Assembly: GCA_024103005.1 (NCBI GenBank)
Contig: JAGFJA010000039.1
Location: 1 to 64,000, forward strand
Source: Saprospiraceae bacterium
Lineage (GTDB): Bacteria; Bacteroidota; Bacteroidia; Chitinophagales; Saprospiraceae
Direction of reading: 5' to 3'
Length of the DNA stretch: 64,000 bases
Of this stretch, positions 37,226-46,701 are shown piece after piece; the first letter of the stretch is position 1, and each line of letters starts with the position of its first letter. Position numbers and translations under genes: made by a program. Below the pieces are notes generated by a model. It was not told the DNA's origin and did no database searches. It was given only the letters and a program-made list of their open reading frames with translations.

Positions 37226-37608
37226 TGAGGAGTTTCTTTCAAGTCGACAATTGAAGGTCATAAAAAATAATAGTCTTAATGTAAGGGCTTATCCGGAATC
37301 GCCTAAGTGATACAAAATAATGGATAAGCCCTTTTAAAACAGATTCTTTCTGAATGTTGACCCTTTACATCTTGTATTTTTCAGGTATGAGAATGTTGTG
37401 TATGACATGACCAGAGAATCAACCGCGGCTAATTTTGAGTTATACTTTGGTAAATCGGTTGATCTTCCGAGTTGATGTAAAATCATCCGATATAAATTAC
37501 TACACGCATTGGGCAGCACCTTTTTATAATAGTATGAGCAATGCCATAAATCGTAAACATACTATATGAGCGAAGAGTACCGGGGAAGGCAGACCTTTAT
37601 CTTTGAAA
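37226..37608. other. Spacer between the broken T9SS gene and a small membrane protein gene
   Basis: Contains the terminator at 37283. The rest shows no convincing gene. Confidence 0.4.
37283..37336. terminator. Long-stem hairpin terminator
   Basis: A perfect 12-bp stem (AAGGGCTTATCC with GGATAAGCCCTT), a 27-base loop and a short T-run on the plus strand. Confidence 0.65.
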
Positions 37609-37926
37609 TCAATTCCATTTGCCTCCCGAACTAATCAGCATGATGACAGCCCAGAGGATGTATAAACCTATTATTGCGATAGGTATGAAAAATACAAATA
37701 GTCCTAACTTATAGTAATTTGGGCTGCGCAGCAAGAACCATGAAGCAAGAGTAATGATGGTAAAAAAAAGCGCCATAATCAGGTTCTTCCCGGGTTCGAG
37801 AAAAGAATCCCGGTGCCCCATTGACTTATTCGAAAAATAAACGAATAGCGTTATACAGGACATATAAATGAAATAAAGGCTAATGAGAGAGTACAGGCAG
37901 ATGAAAATTAAATGAAACAATCTCAT
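37609..37926 (-). CDS. Small three-helix membrane protein of unknown function
   Basis: The product has 105 residues with three hydrophobic helices at about 5-31, 47-68 and 74-98, separated by a short polar loop (NKSMGHRDSFLEPGK). No known motif. It starts at an ATG on the minus strand and is separated from aroQ by about 280 bases, so it is probably a single gene. It could be a chance frame, but the clean amphipathic arrangement and ATG start make it likely real. Confidence 0.55.
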   Translation of the reverse strand: MRLFHLIFICLYSLISLYFIYMSCITLFVYFSNKSMGHRDSFLEPGKNLIMALFFTIITLASWFLLRSPNYYKLGLFVFFIPIAIIGLYILWAVIMLISSGGKWN

Positions 37927-38204
37927 GGCATCTGAATTTTGACACTAGATAACATTAATCTCAGTTCCATTCTCAAAAAAATCTGAAGTACACAAAATAC
38001 AACAACTCCCTCCCGAGCGTCACAAAACACCTAAGTACTCATACGTTTAAGCACCACTTGGGTTAAAATCCATAGTCAAAAAATAATTCCTTTTCTTCAA
38101 TTTATTGATGATTACTATTCTGCAGTAATAATCTGGCTCTATAGAGCATTGAATCAGTTTTATTATTAATAAGAAAATACAGCAACAAACCCAAAAGAAA
38201 ACAT

Positions 38205-38633
38205 TTACTGCTTCTGTTTCCAAACCAACCATTCCACTGCCAATCTGTATCCGTCCAAACCCAGACCGCTGATGATGCCGACACATTTTGCCGTAAGATG
38301 AGAATCATGACGCACCGGTTCGCGTGCTGAGATATTTGAAATGTGCACTTCGATGACCGGAGCTTTAACAGCTGCCACGGCGTCGGCAATGGCTAGTGAG
38401 GTATGTGTATAAGCACCTGCATTGAGGATGATACCATCTGCGATAAAGCCTGTCTCCTGAATGTCATTGATGAGCTCACCTTCGACATTGGATTGATAGT
38501 ACAGAAATTCGACATCGGGATATTGTTGTCGCAACTCCGCCAGAAAATCATCGAAGGTTCGGCTCCCATATATCTCCTTTTCCCGGATACCGATCAGATT
38601 GAGATTGGGTCCGTTGATGATGGCTATACGCAT
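38205..38633 (-). CDS. aroQ: Type II 3-dehydroquinate dehydratase
   Basis: AroQ removes water from 3-dehydroquinate in the shikimate pathway. The product has 142 residues. Signatures: INGPNLNLIGIREKEIYG with the catalytic Tyr of the flexible loop, YYQSNVEGELI, NAGAYTHTSLAIADA and EVHISNISAREPVRHDS, including the catalytic His. It is a complete, standard type II enzyme. It begins 1 base after the recQ stop, so it is translated from the same message. Pairing with a helicase has no obvious functional meaning. Confidence 0.96.
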   Translation of the reverse strand: MRIAIINGPNLNLIGIREKEIYGSRTFDDFLAELRQQYPDVEFLYYQSNVEGELINDIQETGFIADGIILNAGAYTHTSLAIADAVAAVKAPVIEVHISNISAREPVRHDSHLTAKCVGIISGLGLDGYRLAVEWLVWKQKQ

Positions 38634-38634
38634 A

Positions 38635-40833
38635 TCAGTTGGCCATTTCTGATAAAAAGACTATACGCATGAGTTCGATTTCTTCCCATGTAATATCCAG
38701 TTCTTTCAGTTTTTTGGAGGCTTCCTCCAGATTGTCTGTTTCACTGTTCATAAAGTAGTCGAAGATGTCTTCCTTGACATATTCGTCGATAAGGTCTTCG
38801 GTATAGTATTTGAGGTCCAGCTTTGTTCCTGAAGTGACGATACCGTAAAGCTCCTGATAGAATTCGTCCCGGTCGAGGTTGTTTGCACGGGCTATATCTT
38901 CGAGAGGAATTTTCTTGTCGATACTTTGAATAATATTGACCTTCACCTTAGATTTGTTGGCTACTTGTTTTACCAGGAAGTCCATAGGCCGCTCTATATC
39001 ATTTTCCTCGACATACTTGGCGATCACTTCTATGAAGGGCTTGCCATAACGTTCTGCCTTTCCGCGGCTTACACCTGTGATACCTGCCATGTCGTCCATT
39101 GAGACAGGATATTGTGTGGCCATGTCTTCGATCGACGGATCAGTAAAGATGACAAAAGGCGGTACGTTGTGACGCTTGGACTCACGTTTTCTAACTTCCT
39201 GAAGCAATTTGACCAGGGTTTCGTCAAGCGCTGCTGTACCTCCTGAACCTTCCTCGTCAGGCGTAGTATCTTCCGGAAATATCTGATTGAGGGGTATTTT
39301 TATGGTTTCAGGGTTTTTCATAAAGGCACGACCCTGTTCGGATATTTTAATCAGACCATAGTTTTCAATGTCTTTATAAACGAGATTACGCAGCAGGGCT
39401 TGACGAAAGATTGAGTTCCAGAAGTTTTCGTCAAAGTCTTTACCGCAGCCAAAAGAATCATAATCTGTAAATTTATACAACTTGAGCTGCTGCGTCTCTT
39501 TACCTGTCAGAAAATCAACCAGAACCTTGATGTGATAGCCCTCATTGAGTTCCTGAGTGATTTCAAGAGCGAGGGACATTTCCTCAGTGACATCCTTTAA
39601 TTCTTTTGGATTGCGGCAGTTGTCGCACATTTTATGGCAGTTGACATCGTCAAAGTCTTCACCGAAATAATGCAGCAGGAACTGCCGTCTGCATGCCGAA
39701 CTCTCAGCATAGGCTTCTACTTCCTGTAGCAGGAGGGCTCCCATCTCCCGTTCGGCTACCGGTTTATCCCGAAGGAATTTTTCGAGCTTTGTGAGGTCTT
39801 TAACAGAAAAATAAGCGATACAATTGCCTTCCAAACCGTCTCTGCCGGCTCTTCCGGTCTCCTGATAATAGTTTTCTATACTCTTGGGTATGTCATAATG
39901 TATTACAAACCGTACGTCGGGCTTGTCTATCCCCATTCCGAAGGCGATGGTGGCGCAGATTACCTGGACATTTTCCATCAAAAAGTCATCCTGGGTACGT
40001 GCTCTTGACTTGGCGTCGAGTCCGGCGTGATACGGAGCAGCCTTGATGCCGTTGACATTGAGTACCTCTGCAAGGTCTTCAGTCGTTTTACGATTCTGGA
40101 CATAGATGATTCCTGAAATCTTTTTTTGTGACTTGATAAACTGGAGCATACTCTTTATTGTCTGGTCTTTAGAAACCTTAGGGCGCACCTCGTAGAAGAG
40201 ATTATCCCTGTTAAAGGAAGACATAAAGGTATTTTCGTGATCCATATCGAGGATTTTGACAATATCGGATCTTACCTTAGGAGTAGCTGTAGCAGTAAGG
40301 GCTATGACAGGGATGTGATGACCGATGGCGTCGATCATGGCGCGGATGCGGCGGTATTCAGGTCTGAAGTCGTGTCCCCATTCTGAGATACAATGTGCCT
40401 CATCCACGGCGACAAATGAAATATTGGAATTGTGAAAATAATCCAGATTTTCTTCCTTGGTCAGGGTCTCAGGAGCAATGTAGAGTAATTTTGTTTTGCC
40501 GTCGTCAATGTCCTGCTTGACTTGTTTGATCTGACCTTTATTGAGTGAGCTGTTTAGAAAATGGGCTACATTATCCTGGCTGCTGTAACCGCGGATGCTG
40601 TCCACCTGATTTTTCATAAGAGCAATCAAGGGAGAGATGACGATAGCCGTACCTTCCATGAGGAGGGCGGGAAGCTGATAACACAATGATTTGCCGCCAC
40701 CAGTAGGCATGAGAACAAAGGTGTCATTGCCGGCTAATAAGCTTTCAATGATTTCTTTCTGTTGGCCCTTGAATTTGTTGAAGCCAAAATACTTCTGCAA
40801 GGCAGTTGTTAAACGATCCTCTTTTACATCCAT
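38635..40833 (-). CDS. recQ: ATP-dependent DNA helicase RecQ
   Basis: RecQ is a 3'-5' helicase in recombination and repair. The product has 732 residues. The helicase core has MPTGGGKSLCYQLPAL, DEAHCISEWGHDFRPEY, ALTATATP, ATIAFGMGIDKPDVRFVIH and QETGRAGRDG. The RQC zinc site follows (CRRQFLLHYFGEDFDDVNCHKMCDNC, split at Cys positions), then a winged helix, an HRDC domain (about 530-610) and an extra C-terminal helical part typical of longer Bacteroidota RecQ. All catalytic motifs are intact. It is cotranscribed with aroQ. Confidence 0.97.
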   Translation of the reverse strand: MDVKEDRLTTALQKYFGFNKFKGQQKEIIESLLAGNDTFVLMPTGGGKSLCYQLPALLMEGTAIVISPLIALMKNQVDSIRGYSSQDNVAHFLNSSLNKGQIKQVKQDIDDGKTKLLYIAPETLTKEENLDYFHNSNISFVAVDEAHCISEWGHDFRPEYRRIRAMIDAIGHHIPVIALTATATPKVRSDIVKILDMDHENTFMSSFNRDNLFYEVRPKVSKDQTIKSMLQFIKSQKKISGIIYVQNRKTTEDLAEVLNVNGIKAAPYHAGLDAKSRARTQDDFLMENVQVICATIAFGMGIDKPDVRFVIHYDIPKSIENYYQETGRAGRDGLEGNCIAYFSVKDLTKLEKFLRDKPVAEREMGALLLQEVEAYAESSACRRQFLLHYFGEDFDDVNCHKMCDNCRNPKELKDVTEEMSLALEITQELNEGYHIKVLVDFLTGKETQQLKLYKFTDYDSFGCGKDFDENFWNSIFRQALLRNLVYKDIENYGLIKISEQGRAFMKNPETIKIPLNQIFPEDTTPDEEGSGGTAALDETLVKLLQEVRKRESKRHNVPPFVIFTDPSIEDMATQYPVSMDDMAGITGVSRGKAERYGKPFIEVIAKYVEENDIERPMDFLVKQVANKSKVKVNIIQSIDKKIPLEDIARANNLDRDEFYQELYGIVTSGTKLDLKYYTEDLIDEYVKEDIFDYFMNSETDNLEEASKKLKELDITWEEIELMRIVFLSEMAN

Positions 40834-41385
40834 AGGACAAAACGGATATGCTATTGTTAATAAAAAAAATATGAAGATTACATTAAATTGAATATCTGTT
40901 AATGGAAAGGTAAAAAATCATAATAAACCGAAATTAAACCTTTATTTTATCCAACATTTATCTCCAATTCAATACAATCTGCTTTCATTAGGATTATTAA
41001 CCCAAGATAAGCATATTTCTATATTTCAAAACCAATTTTTATAAATATTTTATTATAAGATATATTCTTTCACTTAGAGGTCCGGTTTTATTTTTTGATA
41101 AATTAATTTTCAAGAGTATTAATCAGGAAGGTATGAACTGAATTTACTCTGAATATGGTGTTTTCAGCGCTTTTCCGGCAAAATAATTGCCTTACCTACC
41201 TGAAAAGTTTGGATTGATTGTTTTGATTTGAATCCTTTGAGGCTGTCTGCATCGTCGTAGATTTACCGATAAAATTGTCTTTTATTTGAATCAGGTATCC
41301 AATTTCAATGAAATTTACCTACCTTTGCGGTCGAAAATTGCTTCTATCACTGTCAGAATGAATGATTTAACCTTAAATTAGTAAC
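40834..41385. other. 552-base divergent spacer recQ/trhO
   Basis: AT-rich with poly-T/A tracts. It holds the TACCTTTG promoter box of trhO (41320). No gene or terminator was seen. Confidence 0.4.
41320..41327 (+). promoter_or_regulatory. TACCTTTG -7 box of trhO
   Basis: A perfect TAnnTTTG match, 58 bases upstream of the ATG. Confidence 0.5.
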
Positions 41386-42432
41386 ATGCAATTACATAAT
41401 AGGGTAAATGGTGCGGAACTGAAGAAAAAAATGCGTCAGTCTTCCGAAGAAAGAACAACCATTTCTTTTTACAAATATTTCAAGTTTGATAATCCCCAAA
41501 TAGTCAGAGACCACCTTTATCGGGAATGGTCTGCAATAGGGGTCCTGGGCCGGATTTACATCGCTCATGAAGGTATCAACGGACAGATTTCCGTCCCTGC
41601 TGCACGCCTTGATGACTTTAAGGCTTCTTGTAATGACCTGGCTTTTATGCGTGGCAACAGGCTAAATTATGCCATTGAAGACGACGGTAAGTCTTTTTTT
41701 AAACTAAAAATTTTAGTCAGAAAGAAAATCGTCGCAGATGGCCTGGATGATGCTTCCTTTGACGTGACAGACAGCGGTATCCACCTCTCCGCTAAGGCTA
41801 TGAATGAGTTGCTCGACCAGCCTGACACGGTGGTAGTGGACATGCGCAATCACTACGAAAGTGAAATAGGCCACTTCAAAAATGCTATTTTACCTGATGT
41901 TTCTACTTTCAGAGAATCCTTACCCATAATCAGTGAGATGCTTGCCGACAATAAAGACAAAAATCTGGTCATGTACTGTACAGGCGGTATCAGATGTGAA
42001 AAGGCAAGTGCTTATATGAAATACAAGGGTTATAAAAACGTGTTCCAGCTGGAAGGCGGCATCATCGAATATGCACGACAGGTTAAGGAACAGAACCTTG
42101 AGAATAAATTCATCGGGAAAAATTTTGTCTTTGATGAGCGTCTCGGCGAGAAAATTAATGATGAAGTCATAGCTCACTGCCACCAGTGCGGTGCCCCGTG
42201 CGACACGCATACCAACTGTGCCAATGATTTTTGTCACCTCCTTTTTATTCAGTGTGACGACTGTCGGGAAAAGTATGAAAACACCTGTTCGCCACTGTGT
42301 CAGGAATATCTTCACAAGCCGTATGAAGAACAGAAAGCAGCCGGAAAAGCTATGATTTTCAACGGTTCAAAGTTTGGTAAAAGTCGCTATAACCCGAATC
42401 GGGTCGATAAAAAAGATACCTTGAGGGTATAG
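41386..42432 (+). CDS. trhO: TrhO-type rhodanese (tRNA uridine-34 hydroxylase)
   Basis: TrhO (YceA family) makes 5-hydroxyuridine at tRNA position 34, the first step of xo5U-type modifications. The product has 348 residues. The N-terminal ferredoxin-like part has ISFYKYFKF and [11 protein letters not shown]. The rhodanese domain (about 135-230) has [16 protein letters not shown] and the active-site cysteine in [17 protein letters not shown]. The C-terminus has the conserved cysteine cluster (CHQCG...[16 protein letters not shown]...C). It is intact and full length. The RDD gene follows 89 bases later on the same strand. Confidence 0.93.
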   Translation: MQLHNRVNGAELKKKMRQSSEERTTISFYKYFKFDNPQIVRDHLYREWSAIGVLGRIYIAHEGINGQISVPAARLDDFKASCNDLAFMRGNRLNYAIEDDGKSFFKLKILVRKKIVADGLDDASFDVTDSGIHLSAKAMNELLDQPDTVVVDMRNHYESEIGHFKNAILPDVSTFRESLPIISEMLADNKDKNLVMYCTGGIRCEKASAYMKYKGYKNVFQLEGGIIEYARQVKEQNLENKFIGKNFVFDERLGEKINDEVIAHCHQCGAPCDTHTNCANDFCHLLFIQCDDCREKYENTCSPLCQEYLHKPYEEQKAAGKAMIFNGSKFGKSRYNPNRVDKKDTLRV

Positions 42433-42521
42433 TTGCTGACCTTGGTCGATACGTCGCCCGCACGTGAAACTATTTAGGTGTTTTGGGGAGTTGTATTTGT
42501 TATAGATTAAAAAATGACAAA

Positions 42522-42956
42522 ATGATGTACCAAAACGCTTCTTTATTCAAACGTTTCATTGCCTTGATTATTGATGGAATGATTATCAGTATCATTGCCA
42601 AGGTTATTACCTTCCCCTTTGGCTGGACCTTTAATCCGTTTCATATTTTTGACAACGATATTTGGTATTATGTGAGATTTTCCGGATGGACAGGGTTTAT
42701 CGGCTTGATATACTATGTTTATCTCGAATCTTCCTGGCGAAGTGCCACCTTCGGAAAACAAGCCATGCACATCATGGTGCTGGATGAAGACGGGAACAGA
42801 CTTACTTTGGCCAAGTCTTTGCTGCGCAACCTTACAAAGGTGATCTGCGGTAACATTTTTATCCTTGGTTATTTCTTTGCTTTTTTCAACAAAGAGAAAC
42901 AAGCCTTGCACGACCTGATTGGTACGACAATCGTTGTGGATGATCAACCAACCTGA
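42522..42956 (+). CDS. RDD-family membrane protein
   Basis: About 144 residues with three hydrophobic helices. RDD signatures are FKRFIALIIDGMI (Arg and Asp of the RDD motif) and TFGKQAMHIMVLDEDGNRLT, ending in NKEKQALHDLIGTTIV. RDD proteins are small integral membrane proteins; a few are linked to Na+/H+ or Na+(Li+) exchange, but most are uncharacterised. I start at the first of two adjacent ATGs (42522), because the longer frame begins at a TTG with no family match. A weak 7-bp hairpin (GGAATAA/TTATTCC at 42976) separates it from thiL. Confidence 0.85.
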   Translation: MMYQNASLFKRFIALIIDGMIISIIAKVITFPFGWTFNPFHIFDNDIWYYVRFSGWTGFIGLIYYVYLESSWRSATFGKQAMHIMVLDEDGNRLTLAKSLLRNLTKVICGNIFILGYFFAFFNKEKQALHDLIGTTIVVDDQPT

Positions 42957-42990
42957 TTTTTCATACTGATTGACCGGAATAATAGCGGTT

Positions 42991-44034
42991 TTATTCCTGA
43001 TTAAAATGCTGCCATCCCTGTGCTCTCAGCCTATGGAAGTTGCCGCCTGATGTTTCGAGCATAATGCCGTCTTTTTCGGTAAGGATAGAGCCGATGACAT
43101 ATACATCGTCGAGAAATTTTAACTTCTCCATATCTTCTGGATCGACCGTAAAAAGCAACTCATAATCCTCGCCTCCATTGAGTGCACAGGTGATGGGGTC
43201 CATCCGGAATTTAACTGCCAGCTCTTCCGTCATGGAATGGATAGGCACCTGAGCTTCACGGATGACGGCACCTACCTTAGATTGTCGGCAGATATGAAAG
43301 ACTTCGGAGGCCAGTCCATCGGAAATGTCAATCATGGCAGTGGGTTTGATGCCGGCTTGCTTGAGCATTTTGACGACGTCAGCTCTGGGTTCGGGTTTTA
43401 ATTGCCGTCCCACCACATAGGCATAGTCTGCCAGGTCGGGTTTGATGCCGGGATCATCCAGAAACAGTGCTTTTTCCCTTTCAAGGATCTGGATACCGAT
43501 AAAGGCACCTCCTAAGTCACCGCTTACACAAAGCAAGTCGCCCGGCTGGGCTGTATTTCTGTAAACGATCTCCTCCTTGGGAGCGTGTCCGATGGCAGTA
43601 ATACTGATGATCATTCCCTTATTGGATGATGAGGTATCTCCACCCACCAGATCCACACCATATCGCTTACATGCAGCCCGCATTCCTTCATACAATTCGT
43701 CTAGGCTCTCCAGGCTAAATCTGTTGCTGACGCCTATAGATACCGTAATCTGCCTTGGTGTGGCGTTCATGGCATAGATGTCGGAAAGGTTGACTGCCAC
43801 GGCTTTATAGCCGAGGTGTTTCAGGGGCATATACATCAGGTCAAAATGAATATTTTCTATCAGCAGATCAGTGCTGACGACAACCTGCTGATTTGGTCCG
43901 TAGTCTATGACTGCACCATCGTCTCCGACGGATTTGACGGTAGAGGTATTGACGGTTTCAAACGGAGCGACCAATCGATTGATCAGTTCGAATTCGCCGA
44001 GACTGCCGAGTTCTGTTCTTTGATTATCGGACAT
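42991..44034 (-). CDS. thiL: Thiamine-monophosphate kinase
   Basis: ThiL phosphorylates thiamine monophosphate to the active diphosphate. About 347 residues of the PurM/AIR synthetase fold. Motifs: LGEFELINRLVAPF, VGDDGAVIDYG, STDLLIENIHFDL, KAVAVNLSDIYAMNATP, LVGGDTSSS, MIDISDGLASEVFHICRQS and LNGGEDYELLFTV. All metal- and ATP-binding aspartates of the family are visible. I choose ATG 44034 (SDNQRTELG) over the upstream in-frame start inside the rluA-like gene. It is the last gene of the DUF4834-rluA-thiL unit, starting 2 bases after the rluA stop. Confidence 0.95.
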   Translation of the reverse strand: MSDNQRTELGSLGEFELINRLVAPFETVNTSTVKSVGDDGAVIDYGPNQQVVVSTDLLIENIHFDLMYMPLKHLGYKAVAVNLSDIYAMNATPRQITVSIGVSNRFSLESLDELYEGMRAACKRYGVDLVGGDTSSSNKGMIISITAIGHAPKEEIVYRNTAQPGDLLCVSGDLGGAFIGIQILEREKALFLDDPGIKPDLADYAYVVGRQLKPEPRADVVKMLKQAGIKPTAMIDISDGLASEVFHICRQSKVGAVIREAQVPIHSMTEELAVKFRMDPITCALNGGEDYELLFTVDPEDMEKLKFLDDVYVIGSILTEKDGIMLETSGGNFHRLRAQGWQHFNQE

Positions 44035-44036
44035 GA

Positions 44037-44708
44037 TTATGAGTTTATGATATTTAAACAACCTTGCCAAAGATTGGTTGAGGGCAGTGGAGCTTCAAAA
44101 GAGGTGGCTTCGTTATTTACCGGATGTACAAAGCTTAGTTTCCATGCATGTAGGCTGATGCTTCGGTCTTTATTACCTCTTCTGGCGCCGTATTTTACAT
44201 CGCCCTGGATGGGGCATCCGACGGCTGCGAGTTGAGCTCTAATTTGATGGTGTCTTCCTGTAAGTGGCTGCAGATGGAGTAACGTATATTTCTCTGTCTT
44301 GCCGAGAACCTGATAATTGGTTACTGCCGCATCCTTCATCTCCTCATCATCCGGATTGGATATATTGGACTTATTGTATTTGCCTTTGTTGTTGATTTGA
44401 TGGACTAAGGTGCCGGATTGCTGGGGCATTTGTCCCTCAACCAGCGCCAGATAGGATTTGTTTATTTCTCTGGATTTGAATAATTCACTCAGCCATGCAG
44501 CTGCTTTAGTATTTTTGGCAAGGATTACCAGTCCTGAAACGGGGCGGTCAATACGGTGTATCAGATAGAGGTTGTGGTGGAAATATTTTTTACACATATC
44601 CAGGATACTGATATCTCCTGTCTTATCGGGTTGGACAGGTTGGCCTGCTAATTTGTTGATGATGCAGAACTGGTGGTTTTTAGCCAGAACTTGTTCGCTG
44701 AATTGCAT
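44037..44708 (-). CDS. RluA-family RNA pseudouridine synthase
   Basis: The product has 223 residues, a single catalytic domain without an S4 domain. The catalytic aspartate is in HRIDRPVSGLVILAK. Other signatures are SREINKSYLALVEG and GRHHQIRAQLAAVGCPIQGDVKYG, plus an ending that contacts RNA (SISLHAWKLSFVHP). Target rRNA or tRNA sites cannot be assigned by sequence; short forms often resemble TruC/RluC relatives. Its ATG overlaps the stop of the DUF4834 gene (TAATG), giving translational coupling. Confidence 0.92.
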   Translation of the reverse strand: MQFSEQVLAKNHQFCIINKLAGQPVQPDKTGDISILDMCKKYFHHNLYLIHRIDRPVSGLVILAKNTKAAAWLSELFKSREINKSYLALVEGQMPQQSGTLVHQINNKGKYNKSNISNPDDEEMKDAAVTNYQVLGKTEKYTLLHLQPLTGRHHQIRAQLAAVGCPIQGDVKYGARRGNKDRSISLHAWKLSFVHPVNNEATSFEAPLPSTNLWQGCLNIINS

Positions 44709-44878
44709 TATTTTATTTCTTCGAAGTCAGTATATTCCTTGTCGTCGGTATTTTTGTTTTTTTGATTTTGGTGATGGATGGAGGACTTTTGGTTAGCCTG
44801 AATGGCACCATTGATCTGACCGATGCGATACATTTTATAGATGATATATCCGATGGCTAAAATGACTATAAATTTCAC
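44708..44878 (-). CDS. Small DUF4834-like single-helix membrane protein
   Basis: About 56 residues. One N-terminal transmembrane helix (KFIVILAIGYIIYKMYR) is followed by a polar linker and the ending EYTDFEEIK, which resembles the conserved C-terminus of DUF4834 proteins of Bacteroidota. The function is unknown. No ATG is available: the longer frame begins at TTG 44899, but that lies inside the promoter box TATCTTTG (44897-44904), so GTG 44878 is the better start. It is the first gene of the unit with the rluA-like gene and thiL. Confidence 0.6.
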   Translation of the reverse strand: MKFIVILAIGYIIYKMYRIGQINGAIQANQKSSIHHQNQKNKNTDDKEYTDFEEIK

Positions 44879-44896
44879 GAAAATCAAATGTTTTAA

Positions 44897-44904
44897 CAAA
44901 GATA
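44897..44904 (-). promoter_or_regulatory. TATCTTTG -7 box of the DUF4834-rluA-thiL operon
   Basis: A perfect TAnnTTTG match, 18 bases upstream of the GTG start. Confidence 0.55.
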
Positions 44905-44997
44905 AAATAAATGAGGGATTTTATTGAATTCTTTCATATACCTTTCTTCTTCTTGAGTCTAAATGTGAACCGCCCTTCATTTAAAGTGTTAGTAAAA

Positions 44998-45005
44998 TAT
45001 CTTTG
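44998..45005 (+). promoter_or_regulatory. TATCTTTG -7 box of the flavodoxin gene
   Basis: A perfect TAnnTTTG match, 68 bases upstream of the flavodoxin ATG. Confidence 0.5.
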
Positions 45006-45073
45006 TTGAAAATAACAGTGAGTAAAGCCGGCGCACTGATCAGCTGAATAACCGGACCGGCAGGCAAATAAAT

Positions 45074-45550
45074 ATGATAAGGGCTCTGATAGTATATGCA
45101 AGCTTGACCGGAAATACGGAAGAGATAGCTCATTTGACGGCAGAAGCATTGAATGACTGCGGTGTTTCGGTTATTGTTAAAGAATGTACGGATGCGCGTG
45201 CAATCGAATTTACCGATGTGGATCTTTGTGTTGTAGCCACCTATACCTATGGTTCGGATGGCGAATTACCGGACGAGATTTATGATTTTTATGAGGATCT
45301 GGCTGAAGTGGATCTTTGTGGCAAGGTTTTTGGTTGTTTGGGATCAGGAGAAGAATTTTATGGTAATTTCTGCAAGTCGGCGGATGACTTTGACTTGCAG
45401 TTTATGAAAACAAATGCCATCCGGGGAGCTGATGTGGTGAAGATAGAGGAGAATGCAAAGGATGAGGATAAACAGCACATCAGGGACTTTGCAGAAAACC
45501 TTGTAAGTACGTTTCAAAAGGTTTTCACACAGCATATTTCTGTCACCTGA
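45074..45550 (+). CDS. Flavodoxin
   Basis: The product has 158 residues. It has the flavodoxin FMN phosphate loop YASLTGNTEEIA, the 50s loop ATYTYGSDGELPDEI and the 90s loop GSGEEFYGNFCKSADDF. Flavodoxins are one-electron carriers that can replace ferredoxin under iron limitation. This one is acidic throughout, as expected. The redox partner is not in the window. It stands alone, divergent from the DUF4834 unit and convergent with the barrel lipoprotein gene. Confidence 0.93.
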   Translation: MIRALIVYASLTGNTEEIAHLTAEALNDCGVSVIVKECTDARAIEFTDVDLCVVATYTYGSDGELPDEIYDFYEDLAEVDLCGKVFGCLGSGEEFYGNFCKSADDFDLQFMKTNAIRGADVVKIEENAKDEDKQHIRDFAENLVSTFQKVFTQHISVT

Positions 45551-45579
45551 AATATTGATTCAGGGGAATAAGTTAAAAG

Positions 45580-46284
45580 TCAAAAACGATAATTGCTTCT
45601 TCTTTCGCTTTCTCCGGCTTTTCCAATGGTCCACTTAATGCCTGCTCCGAAATTGTAAAGATTGGGGAAGACCTCTACACTGTACACCTTGCCTAAGGGA
45701 AAAGCAGCTGTAATATCTAAGCCGACTTTAATTCTATCTCCAAACATCACACCGCCGGATAAACCCATATAGTCAAAATAAGATCGGCTGGATAGCCCGA
45801 AAAGGCTCACAAACTGACCGATGTATTTCGGTGAGACATAAATACCCAGATTGGGCAGTGGATGTATGGAGGCATATACAGGAAGATGAAAATCATAGTA
45901 ATAGAAAAAGAAGGTATTGATTCCGGCACCGGTAGCTAAACAAAAGAGGGATTCTTTATCACCGAGAAGCATGTACTTACCTTCAATGCCAAGCTGGCCA
46001 AAGGTACTCAAGTTAAGACCAATGTCCATTTGGTTTGAAAGGCCGTATTTGCCGGATACCTGAATATAAGGTATGGTAAAATTTTTCTTTTCCTTGTCTG
46101 CCACCTGGGCTATGGCATTAATCACACCATAAGGGTAAAAAATACCGATTCCTACTTCGCCTTGTCCTGCGTCAACCGTACGGGCAGTCTGCATACAACT
46201 ATAAGATCCGCAGCCGGCACATAAAATAAGGAGTGATGAAACAAGGATGAAAAATAATAATCGGGAAGTCGGGAATACGGTCAT
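45580..46284 (-). CDS. Lipoprotein with beta-barrel-like sequence, unknown function
   Basis: The product has 234 residues. The N-terminus ends in a lipobox-like LCAGC (Cys at about 25), followed by SYSCMQTARTVDAGQGEVGIGIFYPYG. The rest alternates hydrophobic and glycine/aromatic positions, typical of outer-membrane beta-strands (LGIYVSPKYIG, KVGLDITAAFPLGKVYS). No family recognised. An 82-bp repeat copy lies about 140 bases upstream of its start. Confidence 0.7.
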   Translation of the reverse strand: MTVFPTSRLLFFILVSSLLILCAGCGSYSCMQTARTVDAGQGEVGIGIFYPYGVINAIAQVADKEKKNFTIPYIQVSGKYGLSNQMDIGLNLSTFGQLGIEGKYMLLGDKESLFCLATGAGINTFFFYYYDFHLPVYASIHPLPNLGIYVSPKYIGQFVSLFGLSSRSYFDYMGLSGGVMFGDRIKVGLDITAAFPLGKVYSVEVFPNLYNFGAGIKWTIGKAGESERRSNYRF

Positions 46285-46701
46285 GTGAAATGATAATTTA
46301 TTGCTTATAAAATCAGATTGTAAAACATGATAAAAGTATGGAAATATTGTTTAAAGCTAAAATAATAAAAGAGAAAGGGGCAATCTAAAATCCATCCATA
46401 TAATGACGAATAAGGATGGAAGTCTTATCCCAAATTTTGCCTGATTCTGACAGGTCAGAGAGGTTTATTATAACCTAAATTTGGAATTCCACAATTTTTT
46501 TAGGACGGTGTTCAAGTAGGGTTTACTGAATAAAGTTTTCATTTTTAGTAAAAGTAGAGAGAATAAAATTTGACTTCGTCGATTATATGTTTTCTGGGTG
46601 ATAATATTAGGTCATTTAGGATAAGCACAAAAATATCCTTACTCCATTTAATAAGGAAGTAGTATTTCATGATATGTTGTTCTCTCGATATCGAATTACT
46701 T
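46285..46701. other. Spacer carrying repeat copy A
   Basis: A 417-base AT-rich stretch between the barrel lipoprotein and the protease cassette. It contains the first 82-bp direct repeat (46425-46506). No gene was seen. Confidence 0.5.
46425..46506 (+). repeat. 82-bp direct repeat, copy A
   Basis: Matches 49350-49431 at 78 of 82 positions in the same orientation. It starts TTATCC and ends TTTTTTTAGGAC. Internally it has AGGTT-N6-AACCT and CTGAC-AGG-TCAG type dyads and a TAAATTTG promoter-like box. The ends are related as short inverted repeats (TCCNAAA near the start, and its complement at the end). It marks the left edge of the protease/lipoprotein cassette. Confidence 0.9.

Noticed and set aside
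44151..44235. Longer start for thiL extending into the rluA-like gene
   Set aside because: The family N-terminus begins near SDNQRTELG; the extra residues are not family-like and overlap the upstream coding end.
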